Shown here piece by piece: positions 46,249 to 54,523 of a DNA stretch of 64,000 nucleotides. Made by a program: the position numbers and the translations under genes. Every line of letters begins with the position of its first letter. Position 1 is the stretch's first letter. Below the pieces are notes generated by a model. It was not told the DNA's origin, made no database searches, and was given only the letters and a program-made list of their open reading frames with translations. Location of the stretch: positions 1-64,000 of the forward strand of contig CALFBG010000021.1 in the NCBI GenBank assembly GCA_937951685.1. The letters run 5' to 3'. Origin of the DNA: an uncultured Saprospiraceae bacterium. Lineage in GTDB: Bacteria > Bacteroidota > Bacteroidia > Chitinophagales > Saprospiraceae.

Positions 46249-46920
46249 ATGAAAGACGCTTCCATTATTCTAACCCGAGATGGTTCTCATTCCCTCGCCA
46301 GTGAGACTTTCGATACGACTTACCACTCCATTCACGGAGCCATTCAAGAATCTCAGCATATTTTTATTAATGCCGCCTTTCGGATGAAAGCTGTTGCCCA
46401 GCAAGAATTATCTATTTTGGAACTTGGCTTTGGAACGGGCTTAAATGCTTACTTGAGTTATTTAGAAGCCAAGCGGCGAGGAGTTGCCGTTGCATACACT
46501 GCGATTGAAGCCTACCCGATTTCGCTACAACAAGCGAGTCAACTCAATTATCCGGAGTTATTACAACGCAAACCCAAGGCTTTTTTAAAATTACATCAAA
46601 TCCATTGGGAGCAAGAAAAAAAGTTACACCGACTTTTTAAAATTGAAAAATTGAAAAGTGATTTTCAGCAAATCGACTATGAGAATCACTTTGACATTGT
46701 CTACTTTGATGCTTTTGCCCCCGATATCCAACCCGAGTTGTGGTCGCCGGAAGTACTCGAAAAAACTTATCGCGCACTCAAACCAGATGGTTTTTTGGTT
46801 ACCTATTGTGCCAAAGGAATTGTCAAACGCAGGCTGAAGGCAATTGGTTTTTTGGTAGAAGCGTTGAAAGGACCTCCGGGAAAACGGGAGATGACAAGAG
46901 CGGTAAAAGTGTCAAGTTAA
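46249..46920 (+). CDS. mnmD: tRNA U34 methyltransferase, MnmD/MnmC-methyltransferase type
   Basis: A 223-residue SAM-dependent methyltransferase equal to the N-terminal (MnmC2) half of MnmC. It makes mnm5s2U34 from the nm5 precursor. Seen: DGSHSLASETFDTTYHS at the start, the SAM motif ILELGFGTGLNAYL (about 56-69), FDIVYFDAFAPDIQPELWS (about 148-166) and GPPGKREMTRA at the end. The FAD oxidase half of the fused enzyme is absent, as is usual for stand-alone MnmD. Single gene, 245 bases after the small lipoprotein unit. Confidence 0.92.
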   Translation: MKDASIILTRDGSHSLASETFDTTYHSIHGAIQESQHIFINAAFRMKAVAQQELSILELGFGTGLNAYLSYLEAKRRGVAVAYTAIEAYPISLQQASQLNYPELLQRKPKAFLKLHQIHWEQEKKLHRLFKIEKLKSDFQQIDYENHFDIVYFDAFAPDIQPELWSPEVLEKTYRALKPDGFLVTYCAKGIVKRRLKAIGFLVEALKGPPGKREMTRAVKVSS

Positions 46921-47193
46921 AGCTAAATCCATACTTCTTCTTTTATCAATGCCGCCATTTTGCCCTCCTCCTCTGCTCTCCTGCTCTCTAGTCGCGAAGC
47001 TTATCCGTTGGCGATAACGTTGCATAAAATCAAAAATAGCTTAGCACCTAGCCTTCAAGTCTTAAAACAAAAATTTAAAGAACCGCACAAATCGACAGCG
47101 ATCCAACGCACCCAATCTCACCACAACGCAGGATTTCGCTCAGAATCCATAAGTTTTTATTATTTTGTGCAAAACTACCAAACTTAATACCAT

Positions 47194-48525
47194 ATGAAAA
47201 AGCTTGCACTACACTGGCAAATTCTCCTAGGAATGCTTTTAGGAATCGCTTTTGGCTACTTGATGTCCACTCTTGAATGGGGGCCCGCTTTTATTAGAAG
47301 CTGGATCAAACCAATCGGCCAGATTTTCATTAATCTGCTCAAGTTGATTGCCATTCCGTTGATTATCGCTTCGTTGATCAAGGGAATTTCTGATTTAAAG
47401 GACATTGCCAAGTTTAAGCAAATTGGTGGTCGCACGATTATCATTTATCTCATGACGACGATAGTTGCCATTTCTATTGGTTTACTTGCCGTCAATATTA
47501 TTCAGCCGGGCGAAGGCATTAGCGAAGAGACCTTGAGCCAATTGACGAGTGCTTACTCTGATAAAGCGAGTGCAAAAATAGAAGCCGCTCAAGCACAAAA
47601 ACAAACGGGTCCCTTGCAATTTATTGTTGATATGGTGCCTTCCAATATCTTTGGTGCGCTGGGAGATAATGGGAAAATGCTACAAGTCATTTTCTTCGTC
47701 ATCTTCTTTGGTATTTGTTTACTACTCATTGAACCCAAGGTAGCTAAACCCGTCAAAGATTTCTTTGACGGTGTGAACGACGTCATCTTAAAAATGGTAG
47801 ATCTTATCATGCTGATTGCTCCCTACGCGGTATTTGCCTTACTCGCCGCACTCGTAGTAGAAACAACTAACGGAGAATTACTGGTCGCACTATTGAAGTA
47901 TGCTTCGACAGTTGTTTTCGGGTTATTACTAATGGTTGGTGTCTACTTAACTGCAGTTAAGATTTATACAGGAAAAAGTCCTGCCTTTTTCTTGCAAGGC
48001 ATTAGTCCCGCACAATTACTCGCATTCTCTACCAGTTCGAGTGCGGCTACCCTTCCCGTTACGATGGAACGTGTAGAAGAACACCTGGGCGTAGAAAAAG
48101 AAGTAACCAGTTTTGTGTGTCCGGTGGGCGCAACGATCAATATGGATGGAACCAGTCTTTATCAAGCCGTAGCGGCCGTTTTCATTACCCAAGCGCTAGA
48201 TTTTGACTTGACCTTTAACGATCAACTCACGATTATTCTGACGGCGACGATGGCTTCCATTGGCTCTGCGGCAGTGCCCGGAGCCGGAATGGTGATGCTA
48301 GTGGTTGTACTCGAAGCAATTGGCTTACCCGCAGATAAATTGGGTATTGGACTCGCTTTAATTTTTGCCGTGGATCGCCCCTTGGATATGTGTAGAACGG
48401 TGATTAACGTTACTGGAGATGCGACAGTTGCGATGCTCGTTGGGAAAAGCGTTGGTAAATTGGGCGAACCTCACGTTAAAAATTGGGATGATAATTATCC
48501 ACCAAAACCACAGGATATTTTCTAG
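47194..48525 (+). CDS. Dicarboxylate/amino-acid:cation symporter (DAACS family)
   Basis: A 443-residue inner-membrane secondary transporter for glutamate/aspartate or C4-dicarboxylates with H+ or Na+. Seen: about eight membrane helices, the serine-rich re-entrant loop STSSSAATLPVTM at about 281-293, the family signature NMDGTSLYQ at about 313-321, and the second loop ASIGSAAVPGAGMVML. An insertion (about 108-145, with AKIEAAQAQKQTGP) lies in the extracytoplasmic loop between helices 3 and 4. The haloalkane dehalogenase gene begins 24 bases after its stop, so the two are probably one operon. Confidence 0.93.
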   Translation: MKKLALHWQILLGMLLGIAFGYLMSTLEWGPAFIRSWIKPIGQIFINLLKLIAIPLIIASLIKGISDLKDIAKFKQIGGRTIIIYLMTTIVAISIGLLAVNIIQPGEGISEETLSQLTSAYSDKASAKIEAAQAQKQTGPLQFIVDMVPSNIFGALGDNGKMLQVIFFVIFFGICLLLIEPKVAKPVKDFFDGVNDVILKMVDLIMLIAPYAVFALLAALVVETTNGELLVALLKYASTVVFGLLLMVGVYLTAVKIYTGKSPAFFLQGISPAQLLAFSTSSSAATLPVTMERVEEHLGVEKEVTSFVCPVGATINMDGTSLYQAVAAVFITQALDFDLTFNDQLTIILTATMASIGSAAVPGAGMVMLVVVLEAIGLPADKLGIGLALIFAVDRPLDMCRTVINVTGDATVAMLVGKSVGKLGEPHVKNWDDNYPPKPQDIF

Positions 48526-48548
48526 TACTCCTCCTCAAAATTGACAAT

Positions 48549-49445
48549 ATGATTGCTGCTCTAACTACGCCAGAAGATCGTTTTAAAGATTTACCCGATT
48601 ATCCTTTTGCAGCTCATTATTTGGAAGTTGGAGACGGGCTTAAGATGCATTATCTCGACGAGGGAAAGGCTACGGATCCACTTGTTTTGTTGTTGCACGG
48701 TGAGCCGAGTTGGTCTTACCTTTATCGCAAAATGATTCCTGTTTTTAGGGAAGCGGGCTTTCGCGTCATTGCTCCCGATTTGATTGGTTTCGGAAAATCA
48801 GACAAACCCATTCAACAAAGTGACTATAGTTATCAGCGCCACATTGATTGGGTTGGTGCATTATTACAACAACTAGACTTACAAGAGATCAACCTATTTT
48901 GTCAAGATTGGGGCGGCTTGATTGGATTGCGGATCGCGATGGAACAACAAGATCGCTTTGCGCGGATTATAATTTCTAATAGCGCTTTACCCACGGGGAA
49001 TCCTCCCATGCCCCAAGCCTTTATGGACTGGCAAGCTTACAGTAAGCAAGTCCCCGTTTTACCGATTGGTAAATTGATTAACAAAGCTACCGTTTCCGAT
49101 TTAAGTCCCGCAGTGCTTGCCGCTTACGAAGCGCCGTTTCCCGATGCAAGCTACCAAGCAGGCGCTAAAGTTTTTCCGAGTTTGGTCCCTACTCAAGTAA
49201 CCGACCCAGAAGCCATCAACAATCAAAAAGCTTGGGCGGCATTGCAACAATGGCAAAAACCTTTGTTGACCCTTTTTGGAGACCAAGACCCCATTACAAA
49301 AGGTGCAGATCATTTTTTTCAAAAACTAGTGCCCGGTGCACAAGGGCAAGCACATCAAACCATTGCGGGAGCAGGGCATTTTTCGCAAGAAGATCAAGGC
49401 CTACAATTAGCAAAATGCAGCATAGATTTTATCACAAAGCAATAG
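48549..49445 (+). CDS. dhlA-like: Haloalkane dehalogenase (HLD-I type)
   Basis: A 298-residue alpha/beta-hydrolase that replaces a halogen by hydroxyl without cofactors. Seen: the oxyanion motif HGEPSWSY at 50-57, APDLIGFGKSDKP at 75-87, and the nucleophile-halide pair Asp120-Trp121 in CQDWGG. A cap domain spans about 150-215 with Trp161 as possible second halide ligand. The acid is Asp247 in GDQDP and the base His277 in GAGHFSQE. The opening TTPEDRFKDLPDYPFAAHYLEV is typical of the DhlA/DhmA subfamily. The complete catalytic set makes activity plausible; natural substrates of marine members are unknown. It lies close after the symporter gene. Confidence 0.9.
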   Translation: MIAALTTPEDRFKDLPDYPFAAHYLEVGDGLKMHYLDEGKATDPLVLLLHGEPSWSYLYRKMIPVFREAGFRVIAPDLIGFGKSDKPIQQSDYSYQRHIDWVGALLQQLDLQEINLFCQDWGGLIGLRIAMEQQDRFARIIISNSALPTGNPPMPQAFMDWQAYSKQVPVLPIGKLINKATVSDLSPAVLAAYEAPFPDASYQAGAKVFPSLVPTQVTDPEAINNQKAWAALQQWQKPLLTLFGDQDPITKGADHFFQKLVPGAQGQAHQTIAGAGHFSQEDQGLQLAKCSIDFITKQ

Positions 49446-49768
49446 GGCAACAATTTAATTCCCAATTTTATACTTCAGTTAAAAAAGCTACGTTATAAAT
49501 CGGTATAACGAAGTTAGCTGAATAAAGTAGTTTTAAAACAGACCCTCAGCCCCTCGACCAAAGAATTAAAATCCAGTACTTTCCTTTTGCTCGTCCCCGC
49601 AGCTATTACTATAATTATGCTGAAAAGAATGGACAGCTTGCCAATGGAAGAAAATAAAAAACCTAGTGCTGCATTGTAAATCTTCAACGTTGACGAGTAG
49701 ATAGGTTCCGTTTCTAAGCTCCTTAGAAAGTGACTTCCATTTTAAAACAAAAAAAAAGCTATCCAAAA
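49446..49768 (+). other. Gap with a hairpin between the dehalogenase and barrel genes
   Basis: No gene is seen; a 66-codon minus-strand frame across it has no features. A hairpin CGTTATA/TATAACG with AGCTA/TAGCT outer pairs (49486-49519) follows the dehalogenase and may end its transcript. The last 25 bases before the ATG are copied upstream of the next barrel gene. Confidence 0.5.
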
Positions 49769-50479
49769 ATGAAAAACCTAATGCTTACGCTCGTCGTATT
49801 AGCCAATCTAGTGCAATTACAAGCCCAAGAAGAAACCGTTGACACCAAATATATCATTGGTGGCGGGATCAGTTACTCCAATCAAAACAACAACTTAGGC
49901 ACTCATAATAACTTTGCCATTGGTGGGTATTTACCCGGTTCTCTTGATTACCAGTACGATACCAATTATGATGTATTTACCTTTTCTCCTTATGTTGGAA
50001 GCGTCCTTACACCACGATGGACGCTGGGGCTAAATTTGGATTTTGGTTTTGGAAAAACAACGGTAAAAGTTGCTCCCCCTACTACTGCGGAACTCAACTA
50101 CACTGCTGCGATCCAAAAGATTGGGATTGGCATATTTAGTCGATATCACTTCAACCCTCAGCAGCAGTTTCAATTCTTTTTGCAACCTTATCTACAATAT
50201 TATTATATCAAAGAAGAAAATAAAAGAGAAGGAGATGTCTTTTCTAAAGGAGCCTCGGAACTAATTGAGTTGGGTATCAGGCCTGGCATTTTATACCAAA
50301 TCCAAAAACACTTTCGAATGACACTTCGATTTGGAGGAATCGTTTATTCCAATGGTAAGTCCGTTTACACTCCTAATGATCTACCGAACCAAGTACAAGA
50401 ACAAGAACAAAACTTTAGTACCTTTATGGCCAATTTCAACCTTTCCAGTCTAGTACTAGGAGCGGAATGGAATTTCTAA
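49769..50479 (+). CDS. Outer-membrane beta-barrel protein, paralogue A
   Basis: A 236-residue protein with a signal peptide (MKNLMLTLVVLANLVQLQAQ). About eight to ten amphipathic strands follow and the protein ends in an aromatic (LGAEWNF), as in OmpA/W-like barrels. The start at 49769 is favoured over one 39 bases upstream because it gives the signal peptide and matches the paralogue. It is clearly related to the gene that follows: both have QEETVDTKYIIGG after the signal, FSPYVGxVxTxRWTLG, IFSRYHFNP and GILYQIQKHFRMT. Function unknown; porin-like or structural. Confidence 0.85.
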   Translation: MKNLMLTLVVLANLVQLQAQEETVDTKYIIGGGISYSNQNNNLGTHNNFAIGGYLPGSLDYQYDTNYDVFTFSPYVGSVLTPRWTLGLNLDFGFGKTTVKVAPPTTAELNYTAAIQKIGIGIFSRYHFNPQQQFQFFLQPYLQYYYIKEENKREGDVFSKGASELIELGIRPGILYQIQKHFRMTLRFGGIVYSNGKSVYTPNDLPNQVQEQEQNFSTFMANFNLSSLVLGAEWNF

Positions 50480-50550
50480 ACAACGCGGCTAAACTGCCAA
50501 TCGCATTTTCACACACTCTTTATTATTAAAACAAAAAAAGCTATCCAAAA

Positions 50551-51252
50551 ATGAAAAACTTAATGCTAATTTCACTTGCTGTAATGGTAAGTCTAGTACA
50601 ATTAAACGCCCAAGAAGAAACGGTCGATACGAAATATATCATCGGTGGTGCTTTCAGTTATTTACACCAAACCAACAATGCCATCAACGCCAACAACTTC
50701 CTGATCGGAGTACCAAATCCCAATACGGGCAGCTATGATGTAGAAAGTACTTACAGCGTATTTTCTTTTTCTCCTTACGTGGGGAGGGTGATTACGTCAC
50801 GGTGGACCCTTGGGCTTAGTTTAGATCTGCGTTTTAGCAAAACAGCAATAGAACCTGCAGTACCTACGGTATTGAACATAGACTTTACGACGACGACTCG
50901 GCAAGTTGGTTTTGGGATATTTAGTCGCTACCATTTTAATCCAAGTAAGCGATTTCAATTCTTTTTGCAACCTTATGTACAATATTACCAAACGAAACAA
51001 GAAGGGGAAAGTAATTCAGTTGTTGGTTCCAAAGAAGAAGCGAAGCACCTTGAATTGGGCATCACGCCTGGCATTTTATACCAAATTCAAAAACACTTTC
51101 GGATGACTGTTCGATTTGGAGGAATTGCTTACTTAAATGGCAGCACAGAGCTTACTCGCTTGGGACAGAATACGCTAGAACAAGACTTTGATTCCTTTAC
51201 AACAAACTTCAACCTTTCTAGCTTATTTTTAGGCGCAGAATGGAACTTTTAA
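50551..51252 (+). CDS. Outer-membrane beta-barrel protein, paralogue B
   Basis: A 233-residue tandem copy of the gene before it, with signal peptide MKNLMLISLAVMVSLVQLNAQ and the same strand order and C-terminal LGAEWNF. The two genes differ mainly in the loops (for example NAINANNFLIGVPNPN against NNNLGTHNNFAIGGYL). This fits diversification of surface loops after duplication. The 20 or so bases before the ATG are almost identical to those of paralogue A. The GNAT gene starts 19 bases after its stop. Confidence 0.87.
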   Translation: MKNLMLISLAVMVSLVQLNAQEETVDTKYIIGGAFSYLHQTNNAINANNFLIGVPNPNTGSYDVESTYSVFSFSPYVGRVITSRWTLGLSLDLRFSKTAIEPAVPTVLNIDFTTTTRQVGFGIFSRYHFNPSKRFQFFLQPYVQYYQTKQEGESNSVVGSKEEAKHLELGITPGILYQIQKHFRMTVRFGGIAYLNGSTELTRLGQNTLEQDFDSFTTNFNLSSLFLGAEWNF

Positions 51253-51270
51253 GTAAAACATTAAGCAAAA

Positions 51271-51792
51271 ATGATTCGAATTCGCAAGGCAAAATTAGAG
51301 GATGATTTTCTTCTACAGCAGGTTGCAAAGCAAAGTTTTATGGATGCTTTTGCGAACGCTAATACGGCAGAAGATTTAGCAAATTATCTAAGCGAAAGTT
51401 TTGCCTTGCCCCGCCTCCGCGCAGCGCTTAACAATTCCAAGGTTCAATATTATTTAGTTTACCGAGCAACACTCGTCGTTGGCTATTTAAAATTGAACCT
51501 TGAGGAGGCGCAAACGCAGTTTCAAGACCCAGCGGGACTTGAAATCGAGCGTATTTATCTTTTACGAGGCTATTATGGCCAAGGCATTGGAAAAATACTG
51601 CTCGACCAGGCCATTCAAGTTGCTCGTGACCTCAACAAAACATACCTCTGGCTAGGCGTTTGGGAAGAGAATATCCAAGCCATTCGTTTTTACGAAAAGC
51701 ACCGTTTTCAGGTATTTGGTCAGCATCATTTCCAATTGGGAAATGACCTCCAGACGGATCTAGAAATGAAATTGGTACTCGAAACCAACTGA
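51271..51792 (+). CDS. GNAT-family N-acetyltransferase
   Basis: A 173-residue GNAT-fold acetyltransferase. Seen: IRIRKAKLEDDFLLQ at the start, the acetyl-CoA motif A in LEIERIYLLRGYYGQGIGKILLDQAI (about 90-115, with the Q/R-x-x-G-x-G/A pattern YGQGIG), and motif B with WEENIQAIRFYEKHRFQVFG. It is similar to spermidine/protein acetyltransferases of the YjaB/PaiA kind, but the substrate cannot be assigned. It is probably co-transcribed with the barrel pair. Confidence 0.87.
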   Translation: MIRIRKAKLEDDFLLQQVAKQSFMDAFANANTAEDLANYLSESFALPRLRAALNNSKVQYYLVYRATLVVGYLKLNLEEAQTQFQDPAGLEIERIYLLRGYYGQGIGKILLDQAIQVARDLNKTYLWLGVWEENIQAIRFYEKHRFQVFGQHHFQLGNDLQTDLEMKLVLETN

Positions 51793-51997
51793 GCCGAACA
51801 ATTAGGTTCCTTTCTACGTTTCTTTTTCAAAGAAAAGCATTTTAAAATTTATTTTGACAAATTTGCTGTCTGGGAAATTGCTAATTCCAAAATTGCTAAC
51901 TGAATTACATTTCATCCTATAGTTTTCTACTATCTTAGCCCAATCTTGGAGCCAGCTAAGCCATTCATTTAGGCGATTCTGTTTGGTTCCATTCAAA

Positions 51998-52013
51998 GAA
52001 GTTGTTTAAAAAC
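51998..52013 (+). repeat. Dispersed element, half copy 3
   Basis: The word GAAGTTGTTTAAAAAC matches the left arm of the elements at 40107 and 41711, and is followed by TTCAAA. No right arm is found. Confidence 0.5.
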
Positions 52014-52065
52014 TTCAAATCTAAAATTTCAACTAAATTAAAAAACCATTCAATTACTATTTACC

Positions 52066-53262
52066 ATGATGAGACATTTTACGCTAATACTCGCATTTTT
52101 ATGCTGCTATACGCTGGGCTTCGCACAATGGACCCAAGTTAGTTCCCTACCCGCAAGTTTTCAAACACATCACTCTTTTGCCTTTAGTATGGACGGAAAA
52201 GGTTACATAGTAACTGGTGTCGCCTCTAACGGTAATCGAAGAGATTTTTACGAATATGATCCTGCTGCTGATCAATGGACAAAATTGCAAGACTATCCTG
52301 GTCCAGCTAGAGGCTTTGGAATTGGTGACGTCATTGATGGAAAAGCTTACCTTGGCTTTGGTACTAGCAATACCGGTCCTTTAAATGATCTTTGGTCTTA
52401 TGATTCAACGGACGGTTGGAAACAATTAGCTAGTTGTCCTTGTGCCGGAAGATTTCACCCTGCGATGGTTGCTAATGATGGAAAAATTTTCATCGGAATG
52501 GGTAACAACAATGCTGGAAATCTTAATGATTGGTGGGAATACGATATTGCGAGCAACAGTTGGAGTCAAAAGCCTAGCTTCCCCGGTCTTCCTAGACATC
52601 ATCCTTTTCAGTTTGCCGTAAACGGTATGGTTTACACTGGTTTTGGACACGGAGACACTTTTATTTCTAACCTATGGTACATGTACGACCAAGATGCTGA
52701 AACTTGGACGGAGGTAGCTAGTATTCCTGACGAAGGAAGAGTTGCGGGAACACAATTTTCGCACGCGGGTAAAGGATATATCCTCAGTGGAGATGGAGAA
52801 AATCACGGTTCGATGGTACTCGGAGAATTTTGGAGCTATGACCCAATCTTAGATTCGTGGGAAGAATTGACACCTCACCCCGGTAATTCTCGTTGGGCAC
52901 CTTCTTCTTTTGTCCTTAACGATGAAGTTTACATTATCAATGGTCAAAGTTCAGGTTTTTACCAATCTGCTATTTTCAAGTTTCAATTGGAGCCTTCCGT
53001 AGCCGTAGCCGAAATTGCAGATGATCAAGAACAATTGGAAGTATTTCCAAATCCTTTCCAATCAGTACTGACCATGAAGTTTAACAATCTCGACATTACA
53101 GCCGATGATTTACAGCTTAAGATTTATAATAATGCTTCTCAATTATTGTATCAAGGAAAATACCAAGAACAATTAGATCTTTCTTTCTTGCCAACGGGAT
53201 TACTCTTAGTAGAAATTGCGAACCAAGAAAAAGTATATCGTAAATTGGTTTCTAAACTGTAA
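52066..53262 (+). CDS. Secreted kelch-repeat protein with T9SS sorting domain
   Basis: A 398-residue exported protein. Signal peptide (about 1-20, ending LGFAQW) is followed by a six-bladed kelch propeller. The blades carry the repeated patterns GKGYIVTGVASNG, GKAYLGFGTSNTGPLNDLWS, GKIFIGMGNNNAGNLNDWWE, GMVYTGFGHGD, GKGYILSGDGE and DEVYIINGQSSG. A T9SS sorting domain follows (about 325-398, LEVFPNPFQSVLTM). A Cys-Pro-Cys lies at about 125. An adhesin or binding role at the surface is inferred. It converges on the exopolysaccharide operon and shares its terminator. Confidence 0.88.
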   Translation: MMRHFTLILAFLCCYTLGFAQWTQVSSLPASFQTHHSFAFSMDGKGYIVTGVASNGNRRDFYEYDPAADQWTKLQDYPGPARGFGIGDVIDGKAYLGFGTSNTGPLNDLWSYDSTDGWKQLASCPCAGRFHPAMVANDGKIFIGMGNNNAGNLNDWWEYDIASNSWSQKPSFPGLPRHHPFQFAVNGMVYTGFGHGDTFISNLWYMYDQDAETWTEVASIPDEGRVAGTQFSHAGKGYILSGDGENHGSMVLGEFWSYDPILDSWEELTPHPGNSRWAPSSFVLNDEVYIINGQSSGFYQSAIFKFQLEPSVAVAEIADDQEQLEVFPNPFQSVLTMKFNNLDITADDLQLKIYNNASQLLYQGKYQEQLDLSFLPTGLLLVEIANQEKVYRKLVSKL

Positions 53263-53296
53263 CAAGCCTCAGCTTCGTTAGAACAATTTATCAAGC

Positions 53297-53332
53297 AAAA
53301 AAGCCTTTCTCGCTCATGAGAAAGGCTTTTTT
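53297..53332. terminator. Bidirectional terminator between the kelch gene and the polysaccharide operon
   Basis: A 15-bp perfect stem AAAAAAGCCTTTCTC/GAGAAAGGCTTTTTT with a 6-base loop. T-runs lie at the end on both strands. Confidence 0.93.
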
Positions 53333-53373
53333 GCGTTGGAGTATTTTGCATTTTTTTTTAAACCTGCTGTTAC

Positions 53374-54468
53374 CTATGCGACACGTGGAACGTAAATTAA
53401 GTTAAACAAACTTTCCTGCATTCGCTCCACGTTAAACGCTGCGGCTTTGATCTTAGCTTGCTGAGAAAAACGTTGGTACAAGGCTTTATCCGTTGCTAAT
53501 TGCGTAATGCTTTTAACGATTTCTGGCAACGCACGTTGGTCAATTTGATAGCCATTTTTTCCAGAATGAATCAATTCCACCGGACCACCAACGGGAGGGG
53601 AAATCGCAGGAATACCATAAGCCATCCCTTCTAATAAAGTCATTCCAAAAGTTTCTACCCAGCGCTGCGGATGAGAGAGATTAAGTACCAAACTCGCCCG
53701 TTGATAAAAAGGATGCACGTTCGCTTGTTTCGGGAATAAACTAAGGTTAGCACTCAGCACCGTTCCTTCGAAAAAGTGATCGATTTCAGCTTGTGTCGCG
53801 TTGAGCACCATTTCGAATTGCAGCTGTGGCAATTGTTTTGCGAGCGCTACAAATTCGTTTACGCCTTTATAAGCTTTGAGCGAACAAATCATCAAAACAA
53901 GGAAATCTTGCTGCTCTCGCTGCTGCTTTTGAAACGAACTTGCCTGCTCCAGAAATGCTTTGGACAAAGCGTTATGTACAACATTTCCCGTCACTCCTTT
54001 AATGGATTCCGCTTTCCGCAGAAAATCAGAAACGTAAATTAGTTCCGTCGCGGTAATACTTGCAACCCATTTCAAAAAGCGTTTTAAAATAATTGGTCGT
54101 ACCGAAGTTTCGTGTAAATGATATACTACTTTTTTATTCATCAATTTTGCCGCTAAGGCAACCCCAAAAGGTAAAAGAGTATTCACGTAAAAAACAACCT
54201 GTTCGTCCCGATACTGAAATGCCTGAAAGAACATTCGAATTTGACAAAACAAAAAAGCAAGCAATCGCAAAAACTGATGCTGGTGAAAACGATAAGCATT
54301 ATGCTTTCTCGGAAGCTCCAATTCAGAGAGAAAGCCCTCGCTGGCAGAAGTCATTAATTCGACTGGTGTTCCCCGCTGTAGAAATCCTTTAATTACCGTA
54401 GAAAGCACCAAAGGACTTCCACTATAATCATTATACAAATGGGCAAAAACGATCTTTTCCATATTCAA
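53374..54468 (-). CDS. GT4-family glycosyltransferase
   Basis: A 364-residue GT-B fold enzyme, probably adding a sugar to the lipid-linked repeat unit. Seen: an N-terminal acceptor-binding domain (opening VFAHLYNDYSGSPLVL) and a nucleotide-sugar-binding C-domain with LVLMICSLKAYKGVNEFV (about 190-205). The GT4 end region is FGMTLLEGMAYGIPAISPPVGGP (about 293-315, with the E-x7-E-like Glu). It is the last gene of the operon, 55 bases after the preceding gene. The sugar is unknown. Confidence 0.87.
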   Translation of the reverse strand: MNMEKIVFAHLYNDYSGSPLVLSTVIKGFLQRGTPVELMTSASEGFLSELELPRKHNAYRFHQHQFLRLLAFLFCQIRMFFQAFQYRDEQVVFYVNTLLPFGVALAAKLMNKKVVYHLHETSVRPIILKRFLKWVASITATELIYVSDFLRKAESIKGVTGNVVHNALSKAFLEQASSFQKQQREQQDFLVLMICSLKAYKGVNEFVALAKQLPQLQFEMVLNATQAEIDHFFEGTVLSANLSLFPKQANVHPFYQRASLVLNLSHPQRWVETFGMTLLEGMAYGIPAISPPVGGPVELIHSGKNGYQIDQRALPEIVKSITQLATDKALYQRFSQQAKIKAAAFNVERMQESLFNLIYVPRVA

Positions 54469-54523
54469 AATATTACTTTCTGAAGGCTAATGTTTCGGTT
54501 GAAAGCAAGGCATAAATTTAAGC

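Noticed and set aside
46960-47187. 75-codon plus-strand frame between mnmD and the symporter gene
   Set aside because: Unusual composition for this genome (Ser/His/Gln-rich without domains), no ribosome-binding or promoter signal, and it ends just before the symporter start; probably accidental.
49566-49766. 66-codon minus-strand frame upstream of barrel paralogue A
   Set aside because: It covers the leader of the plus-strand barrel gene and has no protein-like features.
51814-51996. 60-codon minus-strand frame between the GNAT and kelch genes
   Set aside because: No signal, no recognised motif, and its region looks like ordinary intergenic DNA.
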